Shown: positions 34,877 through 43,445 of the stretch, in pieces
Numbering within the stretch: position 1 is the stretch's first letter
Layout of the letters: each line of letters begins with the position of its first letter
DNA from: Spirochaeta lutea
Lineage (GTDB): Bacteria; Spirochaetota; Spirochaetia; DSM-27196; Salinispiraceae
Direction of reading: 5' to 3'
Assembly: GCF_000758165.1 (NCBI RefSeq)
Contig: NZ_JNUP01000066.1
Coordinates: 1-64,000 of the forward strand
Length of the DNA stretch: 64,000 nucleotides
Notes under the pieces: model-generated
Databases searched by the model: none
Told to the model about the DNA's origin: nothing
What the model saw: only the letters and a program-made list of their open reading frames with translations
Program-made: the position numbers and the translations under genes

Positions 34877-37234
34877 ATGGCTGACCAAAACATCGTACCA
34901 TCGGATCAAACTCTACCCAATAAAATTCGGGTACTCCCCCTGATGGGGAAGCCCATTTTCCCGGGGATATTTACCCCTTTGATGATAAATAGTCCCGAGG
35001 ACCTGAAGACGGTGGAGGATGCCCTCCAGAGTGACAATAGTCTCGGGTTAGTGTTGGTTGAAAACGAAGAAACTGAGAACCCCAGCAGCAATGATCTATT
35101 CTCTGTAGGCACCCTGGCGAAGATCGTGAAGAAGATAAATCTCCCGGACGGGGGCATGAATATTTTCATATCCACGATAAAACGCTTCAAGATTAAGAAG
35201 GTCATCCAATCCGAGATTCCTATTACGGTTGCCGTGGAATACCCCGAAGAGGTTCTCGATGATACCCTGGAGGTTAAGGCCCTCACCCGGAGTCTGATTA
35301 CGGAGATGAAGGCTGTCTCGGAGAACAACCCCCTTTTCTCCGAGGAGATGCGGTTGAATATGGTCAACATTGATCAGCCCGGAAAGATTGCTGACTTTAT
35401 TACCTCGATTCTCAATATCGACCGGGAGGAGCAGCAGCGTGTCCTGGAGACCTTCGGTATAAAAAAACGGATGGAACGGGTCCTGCTCTTCATTAAGAAA
35501 GAGCAGGAACTACTAAAAATCCAGAAGAAAATCCAGAATCAGATCAACGATAAGATTGAAAAGAGCCAGAGGGATTACTTCCTGCGTGAACAGCTTAAGG
35601 CCATTAAGCAGGAGCTGGGAATCGCCGTGGACGGGAAGACCGAGGAGTATAACCGGTTCAAGGAGATAGTAGATTCTCTTGAGGTCGAGGATGATATCAG
35701 GGAGCAGATCGAGAAGGAGCTGGATAAATTCGCCCTGATGGAACCCAACAGTTCGGATTACCATGTAACCAGGAATTACCTGGACACCATTGTCAGCCTC
35801 CCCTGGAACGATCCGCCCCCGGTGGAGATCGACCTCAAGAAGGCCCAACGGATACTGGATGCTGATCACTATGGTCTGGAGGATGTGAAGGAGCGGATCC
35901 TGGAATTCATTGCCGTACATAAGATGAAGAAAGACTTCAGGGGATCTATTATCCTGTTGGTCGGTCCCCCGGGGGTAGGTAAAACCAGTATCGGCAAATC
36001 TATTGCCCGGGCTCTGGGGCGGAAATTTTTCCGTTTCAGTGTGGGAGGAATGCGGGACGAGGCCGAAATCAAGGGACATCGCCGAACCTATGTGGGAGCC
36101 ATGCCCGGAAAAATCATCCAAGGATTGAAAATTGTGAAAACCAAGGATCCGGTTTTCATGATTGATGAGATAGATAAACTAGGTGCTAGTTTCCAGGGGG
36201 ATCCGTCCAGTGCACTTCTTGAGGTTCTGGATTCTGAGCAAAACAATAGCTTCCGCGACCATTATTTGGACCTCCCCTTCGATGTTTCCCGGGTATTGTT
36301 TATTGCAACGGCCAATAGCCTGGATACCATTCCTCGACCCCTCATGGATAGGATGGAGATTATCCGGTTATCCGGGTACATAACCAAGGAAAAACTTTCC
36401 ATTGCGAAAAAATACATTATACCCAAAAGCCTAGACCGGAACGGAATGACCAAGGACCAGGTTCAATTCGACTACAAGGCCCTTACCGCCATAGCGGAAG
36501 GCTACGCCAGGGAAGCCGGGATGCGAAATTTTGAAAAGGCAGTGGATAAGGTCAATCGAAAGATCGCCAAAAAACTTCTGGTTGAAGAGGTACAGCCGCC
36601 GGTTACAGTGACCCGGGAGGACCTCACAACCTACCTCGGCCAGCCCTACTTCCGGGAGGATGACGCGAAAACCATTATTGCACCCGGCATGGTTACCGGA
36701 CTTGCCTGGACAAACTTCGGTGGGGACACCCTGATAATTGAAAGTGTAGCAGTACCCGGTAAGGAGGGGTTCAAGCTAACCGGGCAGATGGGAAGTGTCA
36801 TGCAGGAATCGGCAAATATTGCCTACACCTACGTGCGCTATCTGGCGGATTCCCTGGGAATCGCTGGAGACTGGTTCTCTAAACACACCATCCATATCCA
36901 TATTCCTGCCGGGGCTACTCCCAAGGACGGTCCCAGCGCGGGAATTACCATGGCCAGCACCCTGGTTAGTCTGGCTCTCGGGAAAAAGGTTAGCAAGAAA
37001 ATAGCCATGACCGGGGAGCTATCCCTCGCCGGCAGGGTGCTCCCCATCGGCGGTTTGAAGGAGAAGACAATCGCGGCAAAACGAGCTACTATAAAGGACA
37101 TCATCATTCCAAAAGCGAATGAGCGGGATCTGGATGAGATTCCCGATTATGTTAAAAAAGGCCTGACCTTTCACCCTGTGGAGGAAATGGCAGAGGTATT
37201 ACGGATCCTCTTCGGAGAGCTAAAGGATGCCTGA
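34877..37234 (+). CDS. lon: ATP-dependent protease Lon (785 aa)
   Basis: AAA+ serine protease degrading damaged and regulatory proteins. All parts are present: N-terminal substrate-binding domain (IRVLPLMGKPIFPG), coiled coil, Walker A GPPGVGKT at about residues 361-368, Walker B FMIDEIDK, and a protease domain with catalytic Ser687 (PKDGPSAG) and a Lys in KEKTIAA. ATG 34877 preceded by AGAGG is preferred to TTG 34847, which adds ten residues and has no SD. Length is normal. It is divergent from recO. No CIRCE-like heat-shock operator was seen upstream. Confidence 0.97.
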   Translation: MADQNIVPSDQTLPNKIRVLPLMGKPIFPGIFTPLMINSPEDLKTVEDALQSDNSLGLVLVENEETENPSSNDLFSVGTLAKIVKKINLPDGGMNIFISTIKRFKIKKVIQSEIPITVAVEYPEEVLDDTLEVKALTRSLITEMKAVSENNPLFSEEMRLNMVNIDQPGKIADFITSILNIDREEQQRVLETFGIKKRMERVLLFIKKEQELLKIQKKIQNQINDKIEKSQRDYFLREQLKAIKQELGIAVDGKTEEYNRFKEIVDSLEVEDDIREQIEKELDKFALMEPNSSDYHVTRNYLDTIVSLPWNDPPPVEIDLKKAQRILDADHYGLEDVKERILEFIAVHKMKKDFRGSIILLVGPPGVGKTSIGKSIARALGRKFFRFSVGGMRDEAEIKGHRRTYVGAMPGKIIQGLKIVKTKDPVFMIDEIDKLGASFQGDPSSALLEVLDSEQNNSFRDHYLDLPFDVSRVLFIATANSLDTIPRPLMDRMEIIRLSGYITKEKLSIAKKYIIPKSLDRNGMTKDQVQFDYKALTAIAEGYAREAGMRNFEKAVDKVNRKIAKKLLVEEVQPPVTVTREDLTTYLGQPYFREDDAKTIIAPGMVTGLAWTNFGGDTLIIESVAVPGKEGFKLTGQMGSVMQESANIAYTYVRYLADSLGIAGDWFSKHTIHIHIPAGATPKDGPSAGITMASTLVSLALGKKVSKKIAMTGELSLAGRVLPIGGLKEKTIAAKRATIKDIIIPKANERDLDEIPDYVKKGLTFHPVEEMAEVLRILFGELKDA

Positions 37235-37363
37235 GGTTGGGCTTAAACATGGCACCCTCTTCTCCTCCCGATGGATACCATCTCAGAACAATCAACTAAG
37301 GTACGGTGTAAATAACCTATGACTACTCTTACGACTGGTTCCCGATATCGGGAAGGAGATTCT

Positions 37364-38308
37364 ATGTTCACCCCGCCGGCAATCCAATTGATCTTCCTGG
37401 CGGCGGCTCTTATCCTGACAGGATGCGGCGCTGAAGAGACCCAGGCTTCTACTGGAGGATTGACGGCTCAGCCCAGTTCTAGCTCTTCCAACTCACCCGC
37501 TCCGGTGTCCCATGGAGTACCGGGGACAAAACTGGCTGATGGGGATACCAGAACAGCTGACCGGCTTCATCCCCGGTTTCAATTAACCAAGAATGAACTT
37601 ACGCGTCTCTTGAAAGAAACGGCTTCCCGGGAACCCGGGGCAATTACCGATGATATAGAGGAAGCCATCCTCTCCCGTCCCCAGGTGTTCCTGGACCTGG
37701 CAGCCCGGATCCTGGATGAATACCCGGCAGATCTGGTTCTGGTGGATAAAAACCATGCCCTACCCGCGGATTATATTCCCCCGGATCTCGTTGCTATGAC
37801 AGAGTATCCTCAGCTCTACCTGAACCGGAATGATCTCCGTCTCCGGAAACGGATTATACCGGATCTCCTAGCCATGGTGGAGGCTGCGGACCAAGCAGGG
37901 GCACGACTGGTGCTCTCCAGCACCTACCGGAGCTTTGAATATCAGGACGGCCTGTTCCAGCGTCATGTCCGAGAAATGGGAGAAGCAGAGGCATCCAGGG
38001 TGAGTGCTAGGCCGGGGACGAGCCAACACCAGTTGGGTACGGTAGTCGATTTTGGCTCCATCACCCCGGAGTACGCCCGGCACCCCGGGGGTATCTGGCT
38101 GGCAGCCGAGGCGTGGCGATACGGGTTTAGTCTGTCTTACCCCGAGGGATATGAGGCGCTTACCGGATATGACTATGAGCCCTGGCATTTCCGCTGGATC
38201 GGGCGACCGGCAGCACGGCTCGAGCATGAGTTTTTCCAGGGAATTCAGCAGCGCTTCCTCCTTGCCTGGCAACACCTCGCAGGCAGCCTCAGCGCTGCAC
38301 TTCGGTAA
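37364..38308 (+). CDS. D-Ala-D-Ala carboxypeptidase, VanY/M15B lipoprotein (314 aa)
   Basis: A periplasmic cell-wall enzyme that trims peptide stems. A lipobox (LTGC) ends the signal sequence IFLAAALILTGC, then a Ser-rich linker, then the M15B domain: STYRSFEYQ, SQHQLGTVVDFGS (His and Asp zinc ligands) and EPWHFRWIG (catalytic Glu-x-x-His type). ATG 37364 follows GGAAGGAGA and gives the proper signal peptide, so it is preferred to ATG 37319. It precedes the U32 peptidase gene by 11 bp. Confidence 0.93.
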   Translation: MFTPPAIQLIFLAAALILTGCGAEETQASTGGLTAQPSSSSSNSPAPVSHGVPGTKLADGDTRTADRLHPRFQLTKNELTRLLKETASREPGAITDDIEEAILSRPQVFLDLAARILDEYPADLVLVDKNHALPADYIPPDLVAMTEYPQLYLNRNDLRLRKRIIPDLLAMVEAADQAGARLVLSSTYRSFEYQDGLFQRHVREMGEAEASRVSARPGTSQHQLGTVVDFGSITPEYARHPGGIWLAAEAWRYGFSLSYPEGYEALTGYDYEPWHFRWIGRPAARLEHEFFQGIQQRFLLAWQHLAGSLSAALR

Positions 38309-38319
38309 AGGAGATTTCC

Positions 38320-39705
38320 TTGGAACTACTAGCACCAGCCGGCAGCCTCGATAAATTGCACTATGCATACCGCTACGGCGCAGATGCCGCGTACATCGGA
38401 TTGCCCGGTTTTTCTCTCCGGGCAAAGGCCGACAACATAGCAACGGATAACCAGGACAGTCCCGAGAGTATCCGCAGGGTGAAGGGCTCTAAAAAACTCT
38501 ACTGCACACTAAATATCTATTTTCATAATAACGATGTAGAAGAACTGAAATCCCAGCTGGATCGAATCGAAACCTACCCCTTTGACGGATTCATTATCAG
38601 CGACATCGGCATTCTCCCGATTCTCCAGAAGAGATTTCCTGATAAGGAACTCCACCTGAGCACTCAAGCCAACTGCGTCAACCGGGAAGCGGCGAAGATG
38701 TACCATTCCATGGGATTCTCACGGATTGTGCCAGGCCGGGAGCTCAGCCTCCCCGAGATCCGGGAGATCAAAGATGGGGTTCCGGATCTTGAGATTGAGG
38801 CATTCATCCATGGAGCGATGTGTCTGGCCTACTCAGGACGCTGCTTCTTATCGTCCTGGATGAGCGGAAGATCGGCAAACAAGGGCGACTGCGCTCATTC
38901 CTGCCGCTGGGGATACCGGGTTGCACTAGAAGAAGAGATGAGGCCCGGTGAGTATTACCCGTTGGACGAGGAGGAGGGTCCTTCGGGTACGGGCTACACT
39001 ACGATCATGTCCAGCAAGGACATCTGCATGATTGATTATCTCTCGGAGCTGCGGGCTGCCGGGGTGGATAGCCTGAAAATTGAAGGCCGAATGAAGAGTC
39101 TCTACTATGTTGCCATGATCACCCGGGCGTACCGGAAGGAACTGGATCGGATCTCCCGGCTCTCCGATATCGAGATTGACCTTCGCTCCCGGGAGACCCA
39201 GCCCTTCATCGATGAGCTCTACCACGTAAGTCACCGTGAATTTTCCACTGGGTTCTATTTCGGGAGAACCGATATCCAAAAACCGACTACCGAGAACTAC
39301 CGGCGAAGCCATCTCTTTCTTGGAAGTCTGGAGGAAACCCCGCCGGAGGTATCCGAGCCGAACCAGATTCCCCAGGAGGACTCCCAATGGACCCTCCCGG
39401 TCTACCTGGATGTAAAAAACCACATTACCCAGGAACACGCCTTAGAACTGGTAACCCCGGATATCCCCTTCATTCCCCTGGAGCCCGGAACCTTCAGGTT
39501 CATTAATGCCCAAGGCAGCATCCACGATTCAGCCACCCACGGTAAACCCTGGTTCATCCAGATAAAAAGGTCAGCCCTGGCGCGAGGCAGGGTATCCCAC
39601 GCCCCCCTACCGCCGATCCAGACCCAGGCATCCTCAGCCCCACCATCCCCCCATCCGGGATGGATACTTCGACGACGGATTCTGGATACCCCACCAACTC
39701 CATAA
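38320..39705 (+). CDS. U32 family peptidase/RNA-modification protein (461 aa)
   Basis: Matches the U32 family (MELLAPAGSLDKLHYAYRYG), with the cysteine-rich segment MCLAYSGRCFLSSW... and CAHSCRWGYR that binds an iron-sulfur cluster, and SLKIEGRMKS. Characterised U32 members are needed for tRNA or rRNA base hydroxylation (TrhP, RlhA) and are not proven proteases here. Starts at TTG 38320, preceded by AAAGGAG. C-terminal ~40 residues are Pro/Ser-rich and less conserved. It is probably co-transcribed with the VanY-type gene. Confidence 0.93.
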   Translation: MELLAPAGSLDKLHYAYRYGADAAYIGLPGFSLRAKADNIATDNQDSPESIRRVKGSKKLYCTLNIYFHNNDVEELKSQLDRIETYPFDGFIISDIGILPILQKRFPDKELHLSTQANCVNREAAKMYHSMGFSRIVPGRELSLPEIREIKDGVPDLEIEAFIHGAMCLAYSGRCFLSSWMSGRSANKGDCAHSCRWGYRVALEEEMRPGEYYPLDEEEGPSGTGYTTIMSSKDICMIDYLSELRAAGVDSLKIEGRMKSLYYVAMITRAYRKELDRISRLSDIEIDLRSRETQPFIDELYHVSHREFSTGFYFGRTDIQKPTTENYRRSHLFLGSLEETPPEVSEPNQIPQEDSQWTLPVYLDVKNHITQEHALELVTPDIPFIPLEPGTFRFINAQGSIHDSATHGKPWFIQIKRSALARGRVSHAPLPPIQTQASSAPPSPHPGWILRRRILDTPPTP

Positions 39706-39824
39706 CCTCAGGGCGCTTTCCCATACATTGCCCATTGGAGATGGAAAAACAGCAGCGGGGATTCAATGAACCGGAGGGCTTATGATGCATAGGTAGAATA
39801 CGGGCCGTAATTGACTGTATCCTG

Positions 39825-39890
39825 GGCGATAGGCTGTACCGAGCCATGCCGGCGGTACTATCCCTGGGCTTGTAACCGGACTGCACCCTT
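39825..39890. repeat. Truncated copy of the inverted-repeat element
   Basis: Matches the left half of the reverse-complemented 15.7-kb copy: GGCTGTACCGAGCCATGCCG and GGCGGTACTATCCCTGGG align with GGTTGTAACCATTGCTGCCG and GGTGACACTATCCTTGGA. The right end is missing. It directly abuts the complete copy. Confidence 0.45.
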
Positions 39891-39893
39891 AGT

Positions 39894-39998
39894 TAGTGCG
39901 CAAAAGGTTGTAAACGACACCAGATATAGCGGAGCAACCGAGGATTCTTCCCATGGGTGGTGTCGCCGGGATGAACAGTTACAACCTTTTGCCCACGA
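39894..39998. repeat. Intergenic inverted-repeat element, copy at 39.9 kb (101 bp)
   Basis: Unit 39896-39996. Ends GTGCGCAAAAGGTTGTAA and TTACAACCTTTTGCCCAC form an 18-bp inverted repeat with one mismatch. It is inverted relative to the 28.3-kb copy and aligns gap-free with it over 101 bp. Left flank is TA; right flank is GA, so one flank has decayed. Confidence 0.85.
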
Positions 39999-40055
39999 CC
40001 CACCCCGTATCTGTCACACACTAGCGGCCTAGGCGCATTATGCCTGGGATTGCTA

Positions 40056-40820
40056 CTATCGACGGCTGAATCGTCGGAAGCGTTCGTACTCCTCGAAGGA
40101 TCTCACAAGGGTGTCTGTGATTCGTCGCAAGGGAAACGCCCTGCTCTCTAGTATCAAATCCGCCGCATCACCGAACCACAGCCCCTGGGTGCCTGCTAGA
40201 AAATCCTGCCAGGTTGTATTCATATCATCCGCGTCCCGGAGCAAATGTTCCACCCTGGCTTGTAGGGTATGCAGCTCCTGGTACCCTCGTAATGGCCCGT
40301 TTAGTACCATCCCGATTTGCTGAATCTCCTGGCAGATTTCAGTGTACAATCTTCCCTGCCGCTCATCGATCCTCGTAAATCGCTGGTAGTCTTCCGGAGC
40401 CGCCAGGGCAAGACTCGATATAACCTGCGCCTGTTCCAGGGCTTCTTGATCCAGGGGCACACCGGGGAGCAGAGACTCTACATCACCCCGGAACTCCTCA
40501 ACCAATCTGGTAAATGCGCCGCGGGAATCCGCCAAGGAATCGTAACAGGCCACATCACCCCGCCAGGGCTGGGGAATGGTGGGGAGATAAAACCCCCACC
40601 TGTCTAGCAAGGAATCCATCAATGCCCGGAACGGGGGAAAGAAATCTTCAGGATACACCAAATAATCGTTGATTCTGCTTTCGAATCCCCATGGAAATAG
40701 CGCCCCAAAATCCACCAGGAGCGACTCTCCTTCTTCCAGAAATCCGGGACTAGTAATTTCAGGCAGCACCCGTAGGATCAGATCGGGCCTCAGGGGGGTA
40801 GACCAAAATTGCAAAATCAT
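40056..40820 (-). CDS. Hypothetical protein (254 aa)
   Basis: A soluble, helix-rich protein that I do not recognise; aromatic and acidic segments are frequent (DFGALFPWGFESRINDY), but no catalytic motif or signal peptide is seen. Start ATG 40820 is supported by the promoter whose -10 (CATACT) ends 6 bp upstream; a longer frame using TTG at 40856 is open but overlaps the shared -35. It is divergent from the DUF1015 gene and both are probably co-regulated through the shared -35 box. Convergent with the U32 gene. Confidence 0.75.
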   Translation of the reverse strand: MILQFWSTPLRPDLILRVLPEITSPGFLEEGESLLVDFGALFPWGFESRINDYLVYPEDFFPPFRALMDSLLDRWGFYLPTIPQPWRGDVACYDSLADSRGAFTRLVEEFRGDVESLLPGVPLDQEALEQAQVISSLALAAPEDYQRFTRIDERQGRLYTEICQEIQQIGMVLNGPLRGYQELHTLQARVEHLLRDADDMNTTWQDFLAGTQGLWFGDAADLILESRAFPLRRITDTLVRSFEEYERFRRFSRR

Positions 40821-40826
40821 GAGGGT

Positions 40827-40856
40827 AGTATGCAGCCAGCATGGACGGTCTTGCAA
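40827..40856 (-). promoter_or_regulatory. Leaderless promoter for the gene ending at 40056 (shares its -35)
   Basis: On the minus strand TTGCAA (40856-40851), 18-bp spacer, CATACT (40832-40827), 6 bp to ATG 40820. TTGCAA is its own reverse complement, so the same six bases also serve the divergent promoter. Confidence 0.6.
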
Positions 40857-40879
40857 GAGCTTTCGTCCCTGGGTATGCT
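40851..40879 (+). promoter_or_regulatory. Leaderless promoter for the DUF1015 gene (shares its -35)
   Basis: TTGCAA (40851-40856), 17-bp spacer, TATGCT (40874-40879), 7 bp to ATG 40887. This supports ATG 40887 as start. Confidence 0.6.
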
Positions 40880-40886
40880 CCTATCC

Positions 40887-42251
40887 ATGACATCCATGAA
40901 TAAAACCTATGCAAAGACACTTGAGGCCCTGGGTATCCGGTTTCCCCGGCTGCTCATGCCCGCACCGGAAGTCCCCATTGAGACCTGGGGGGTTGTAGCC
41001 TGCGATCAGCACACCAGCGACCGGGATTATTGGAACCGGTTATCCAAGGCTATCGGATCAAACCCCTCTACCCTGCCCCTGATTTTCCCGGAGGTGTACC
41101 TGGAGGACCCGGATCGTCAGGATCGGATTCAGCGGATCCACCAGACGATGCAGCACTACCTTGACCAAGGGCTCCTGCAGGATGTGGGTGAACAGCTCAT
41201 CTACATTGAACGAACCACGGAAGCATCGGGGCTGCGTCAGGGGATCCTCCTCGCCATGGATCTGGAGTATTACGATTACTCCAAGGGATCCACCAGTCTT
41301 ATCCGGGCGACCGAGGGGACCATCCTCGACCGCATCCCACCCCGGGTACAGGTGCGTAAAGGGGCTCCCCTGGAGTTGCCCCATATCATGATCCTCATCG
41401 ACGACCCTGATCAGGGCATCATCGAGCCCCTGGCTTCCCAAAAAAACTCGGATGCCCGCGTTTACACCACCGACCTGCTGCTCGGCGGAGGCCATATTGA
41501 AGGGTACTCCATCAAAGATTCCGGGACAATTCAGACCATCCTTTCAGGACTGCAGAATCTGGCCTCCGCTGACACTACCAAGAAGCGGTACGGAACCGAC
41601 ACTCCCCTGCTCTTTGCCATGGGCGACGGCAACCATTCCCTGGCAACAGCCAAGACGGTATGGGAGGAGTTGAAGGCCGCAGCGGTTCAGGAGCACGGAA
41701 CCTGGGAACATCTGGTGGATCATCCCGCCCGCTTTGCTTTGGCGGAAATTGTAAACCTCCACAGCCCGGGCCTCCGGTTTGAACCCATCCACCGTACCCT
41801 CTTTGGCGTCTCCGGGGAGGAGCTCCAGGAGGTATTAAAGGGTGATTTTAACGCCCGTATTACTCCCATGGCGGAAGATACCCTGCAGGCATTTCTGGAA
41901 GGGAACCCGGCTGGTCAAAAAGCTGCCGGAATCTACGATGGGGATCAATGGTACTGCGCCGAGTTCCCCGAGGATGAAGAGCGCCTTCCCAACGCCCTGG
42001 TGGATTTGGCCTTTGAGACCCTTCGAAGCAGGAATCCCAAGGCGACCATAGATTTCATCCATGGTTGGAACCACACCAAGAATTTTGCAAAACAGGGCTC
42101 AGCGGTTTCGACATTTTTCCCGGTAATTGCCCGGGACCGGCTCTTTGACTATGTAATTAACCAGGGTTCCCTGCCCCGAAAAGCCTTCTCCATGGGAGAT
42201 GCCGAGGAAAAACGCTATTATATCGAATCCCGCCGGATCTTACCCAGTTGA
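40887..42251 (+). CDS. DUF1015 family protein (454 aa)
   Basis: Matches the DUF1015 family, which is widespread and of unknown function. The conserved N terminus reads LEALGIRFPRLLMPAPEVP with the VVACDQHTSDRDYW segment; a later block is FAMGDGNHSLATAKTVWEEL, resembling the GNH-type motif of the ParB/sulfiredoxin fold, and FIHGWNHTKNFA. No signal peptide. ATG 40887 was chosen over upstream ATGs because it sits 7 bp after a -10 box and matches the family N terminus (MNKTYAKTLEALG). It is divergent from the gene at 40056. Confidence 0.88.
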   Translation: MTSMNKTYAKTLEALGIRFPRLLMPAPEVPIETWGVVACDQHTSDRDYWNRLSKAIGSNPSTLPLIFPEVYLEDPDRQDRIQRIHQTMQHYLDQGLLQDVGEQLIYIERTTEASGLRQGILLAMDLEYYDYSKGSTSLIRATEGTILDRIPPRVQVRKGAPLELPHIMILIDDPDQGIIEPLASQKNSDARVYTTDLLLGGGHIEGYSIKDSGTIQTILSGLQNLASADTTKKRYGTDTPLLFAMGDGNHSLATAKTVWEELKAAAVQEHGTWEHLVDHPARFALAEIVNLHSPGLRFEPIHRTLFGVSGEELQEVLKGDFNARITPMAEDTLQAFLEGNPAGQKAAGIYDGDQWYCAEFPEDEERLPNALVDLAFETLRSRNPKATIDFIHGWNHTKNFAKQGSAVSTFFPVIARDRLFDYVINQGSLPRKAFSMGDAEEKRYYIESRRILPS

Positions 42252-42262
42252 AGGGTGGTCAA

Positions 42263-42291
42263 TTGATTTTTTTCGCCCACGGGGCTACATT
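42263..42291 (+). promoter_or_regulatory. Candidate leaderless promoter for the gene at 42298
   Basis: TTGATT (42263-42268), 17-bp spacer, TACATT (42286-42291), 6 bp to ATG 42298. No SD is present (GACTCC). The -10 and spacing are identical to those of hisD. Confidence 0.6.
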
Positions 42292-42297
42292 GACTCC

Positions 42298-43248
42298 ATG
42301 AGGTCAAGAAGCCCCGGGGGCATCTTCATTATTGCCGTACTCCTCTGGTTTGTTACCCTTGGGCATGCTGGAGCTCAGACCGACGCCTATACCTTTGTGT
42401 TCCTGGGAATTCACGATGGAGAGGGAGTACTTTCCCCTGCCGAGTCTCGGGTACTGGAAAACAGACTTGCCTCCTTCCTCATACAAATAGAACAACTTGA
42501 ATCCTATGATTTCCTTTTCCCGGAAGACGCATCCCAGATACGTCAGGGGATTATAACCCCCACCAGGAGGGAGATAAGCAGCCAAGCAATTCCCGAGGTT
42601 TGGAATCCCCTGGCCCGGGGAATCATCATCGGTGAAATCAACAGGATTAGCGGTGTTTTTTACCTTGATCTCCAGATATTCAGCAGATCCACCGGGCGTC
42701 TACTGCTTTCCCAGCAGAGTGAATTTGCCAGTTTCCAGGCCATGGTGTCCGAATTGCGGGGAACTACCTTCAGGCTCTTCGGCATTGAAGACACCCCATC
42801 CCAGGGGCTGACCCAGGGGCTCGCCCAGCAGGGGAACACACCGCTCTTCCAGGAATCCCCCACCGTCGCCATGATTCAGGGCCGCTGGATCGGGGATACT
42901 GGCATTGGCACCGTAACGGTAAACCGCGATGGAACCGCGGTAGCAGGACTCGGAGACGATGAGCAAATGCAGCTCCAGGTTCGCATAGAGGGCGGTGTAA
43001 TTCGGGTACGGCAGAATGAACCCAATAGTCCCAAGATGTATATGACCCTATTCCCCTACAGCATAGCCACCCAAATAGTACAGTTGGCCCGGCCTATGAG
43101 CTGGGAGTTTCAGTTGTCCATGGACGGTAAGCGGTTGGTTGGCAATAAATTTACCTCCTACGTTACCGTAGATCAGGGTGTGGTCACCAGGGTTGATAAC
43201 ACCTACTTCAGAGAGGCCGTCTGGACCCGGCCAGAAACCGGGGAATAA
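42298..43248 (+). CDS. Secreted hypothetical protein (316 aa)
   Basis: Signal peptide from ATG 42298 (IFIIAVLLWFVTLGHAGAQ). The mature N-terminal ~150 residues resemble periplasmic FlgO/TolB-like modules common in spirochaetes (alternating strand/helix with VFLGIHDGEGVLSPAESRVLENRL). The C-terminal half is strand-rich with a lipocalin-like or DUF-type fold (GRWIGDTGIGTVTVNRDGTAV). No catalytic motif is seen. A longer frame to 42199 exists but overlaps the previous gene. Function unknown. Confidence 0.78.
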   Translation: MRSRSPGGIFIIAVLLWFVTLGHAGAQTDAYTFVFLGIHDGEGVLSPAESRVLENRLASFLIQIEQLESYDFLFPEDASQIRQGIITPTRREISSQAIPEVWNPLARGIIIGEINRISGVFYLDLQIFSRSTGRLLLSQQSEFASFQAMVSELRGTTFRLFGIEDTPSQGLTQGLAQQGNTPLFQESPTVAMIQGRWIGDTGIGTVTVNRDGTAVAGLGDDEQMQLQVRIEGGVIRVRQNEPNSPKMYMTLFPYSIATQIVQLARPMSWEFQLSMDGKRLVGNKFTSYVTVDQGVVTRVDNTYFREAVWTRPETGE

Positions 43249-43258
43249 TAGATCTTAA

Positions 43259-43360
43259 ATGCTCAAAAGACTGCACCCTTCTACCCCGGCGACCCTTACC
43301 CCTGGGTTGGCTCCGGGACTGTTCCGCTACATCCGGTGTTGTTTACGACCTTTTGCGTAG
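43259..43360. repeat. Intergenic inverted-repeat element, copy at 43.3 kb
   Basis: A diverged ~102-bp copy in the same orientation as the 28.3-kb copy. Shared blocks include CCCCGGCGACCC, GTTCCGCTACATC and TTTACGACCTTTTGCG; the left end is ATGCTCAAAAG. It lies just after the 316-aa secreted protein gene. The remaining bases to the next gene (43361-43445) show nothing further. Confidence 0.65.
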
Positions 43361-43445
43361 TCTTGAAGGTGTCGGTGATACTCGAACGAGGGTACTACCG
43401 ATAGAAAGGCGCATTGAAAGCTCATCCTTCCGGAATCCCATGGAA

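Larger units (their letters stand above)
39706..40055. other. 350-bp convergent gap holding two repeat elements
   Basis: No gene is seen. Its right part holds the complete repeat at 39896-39996; the middle (39825-39890) holds a truncated related copy. The first ~120 bp hold nothing I can name. Confidence 0.7.
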
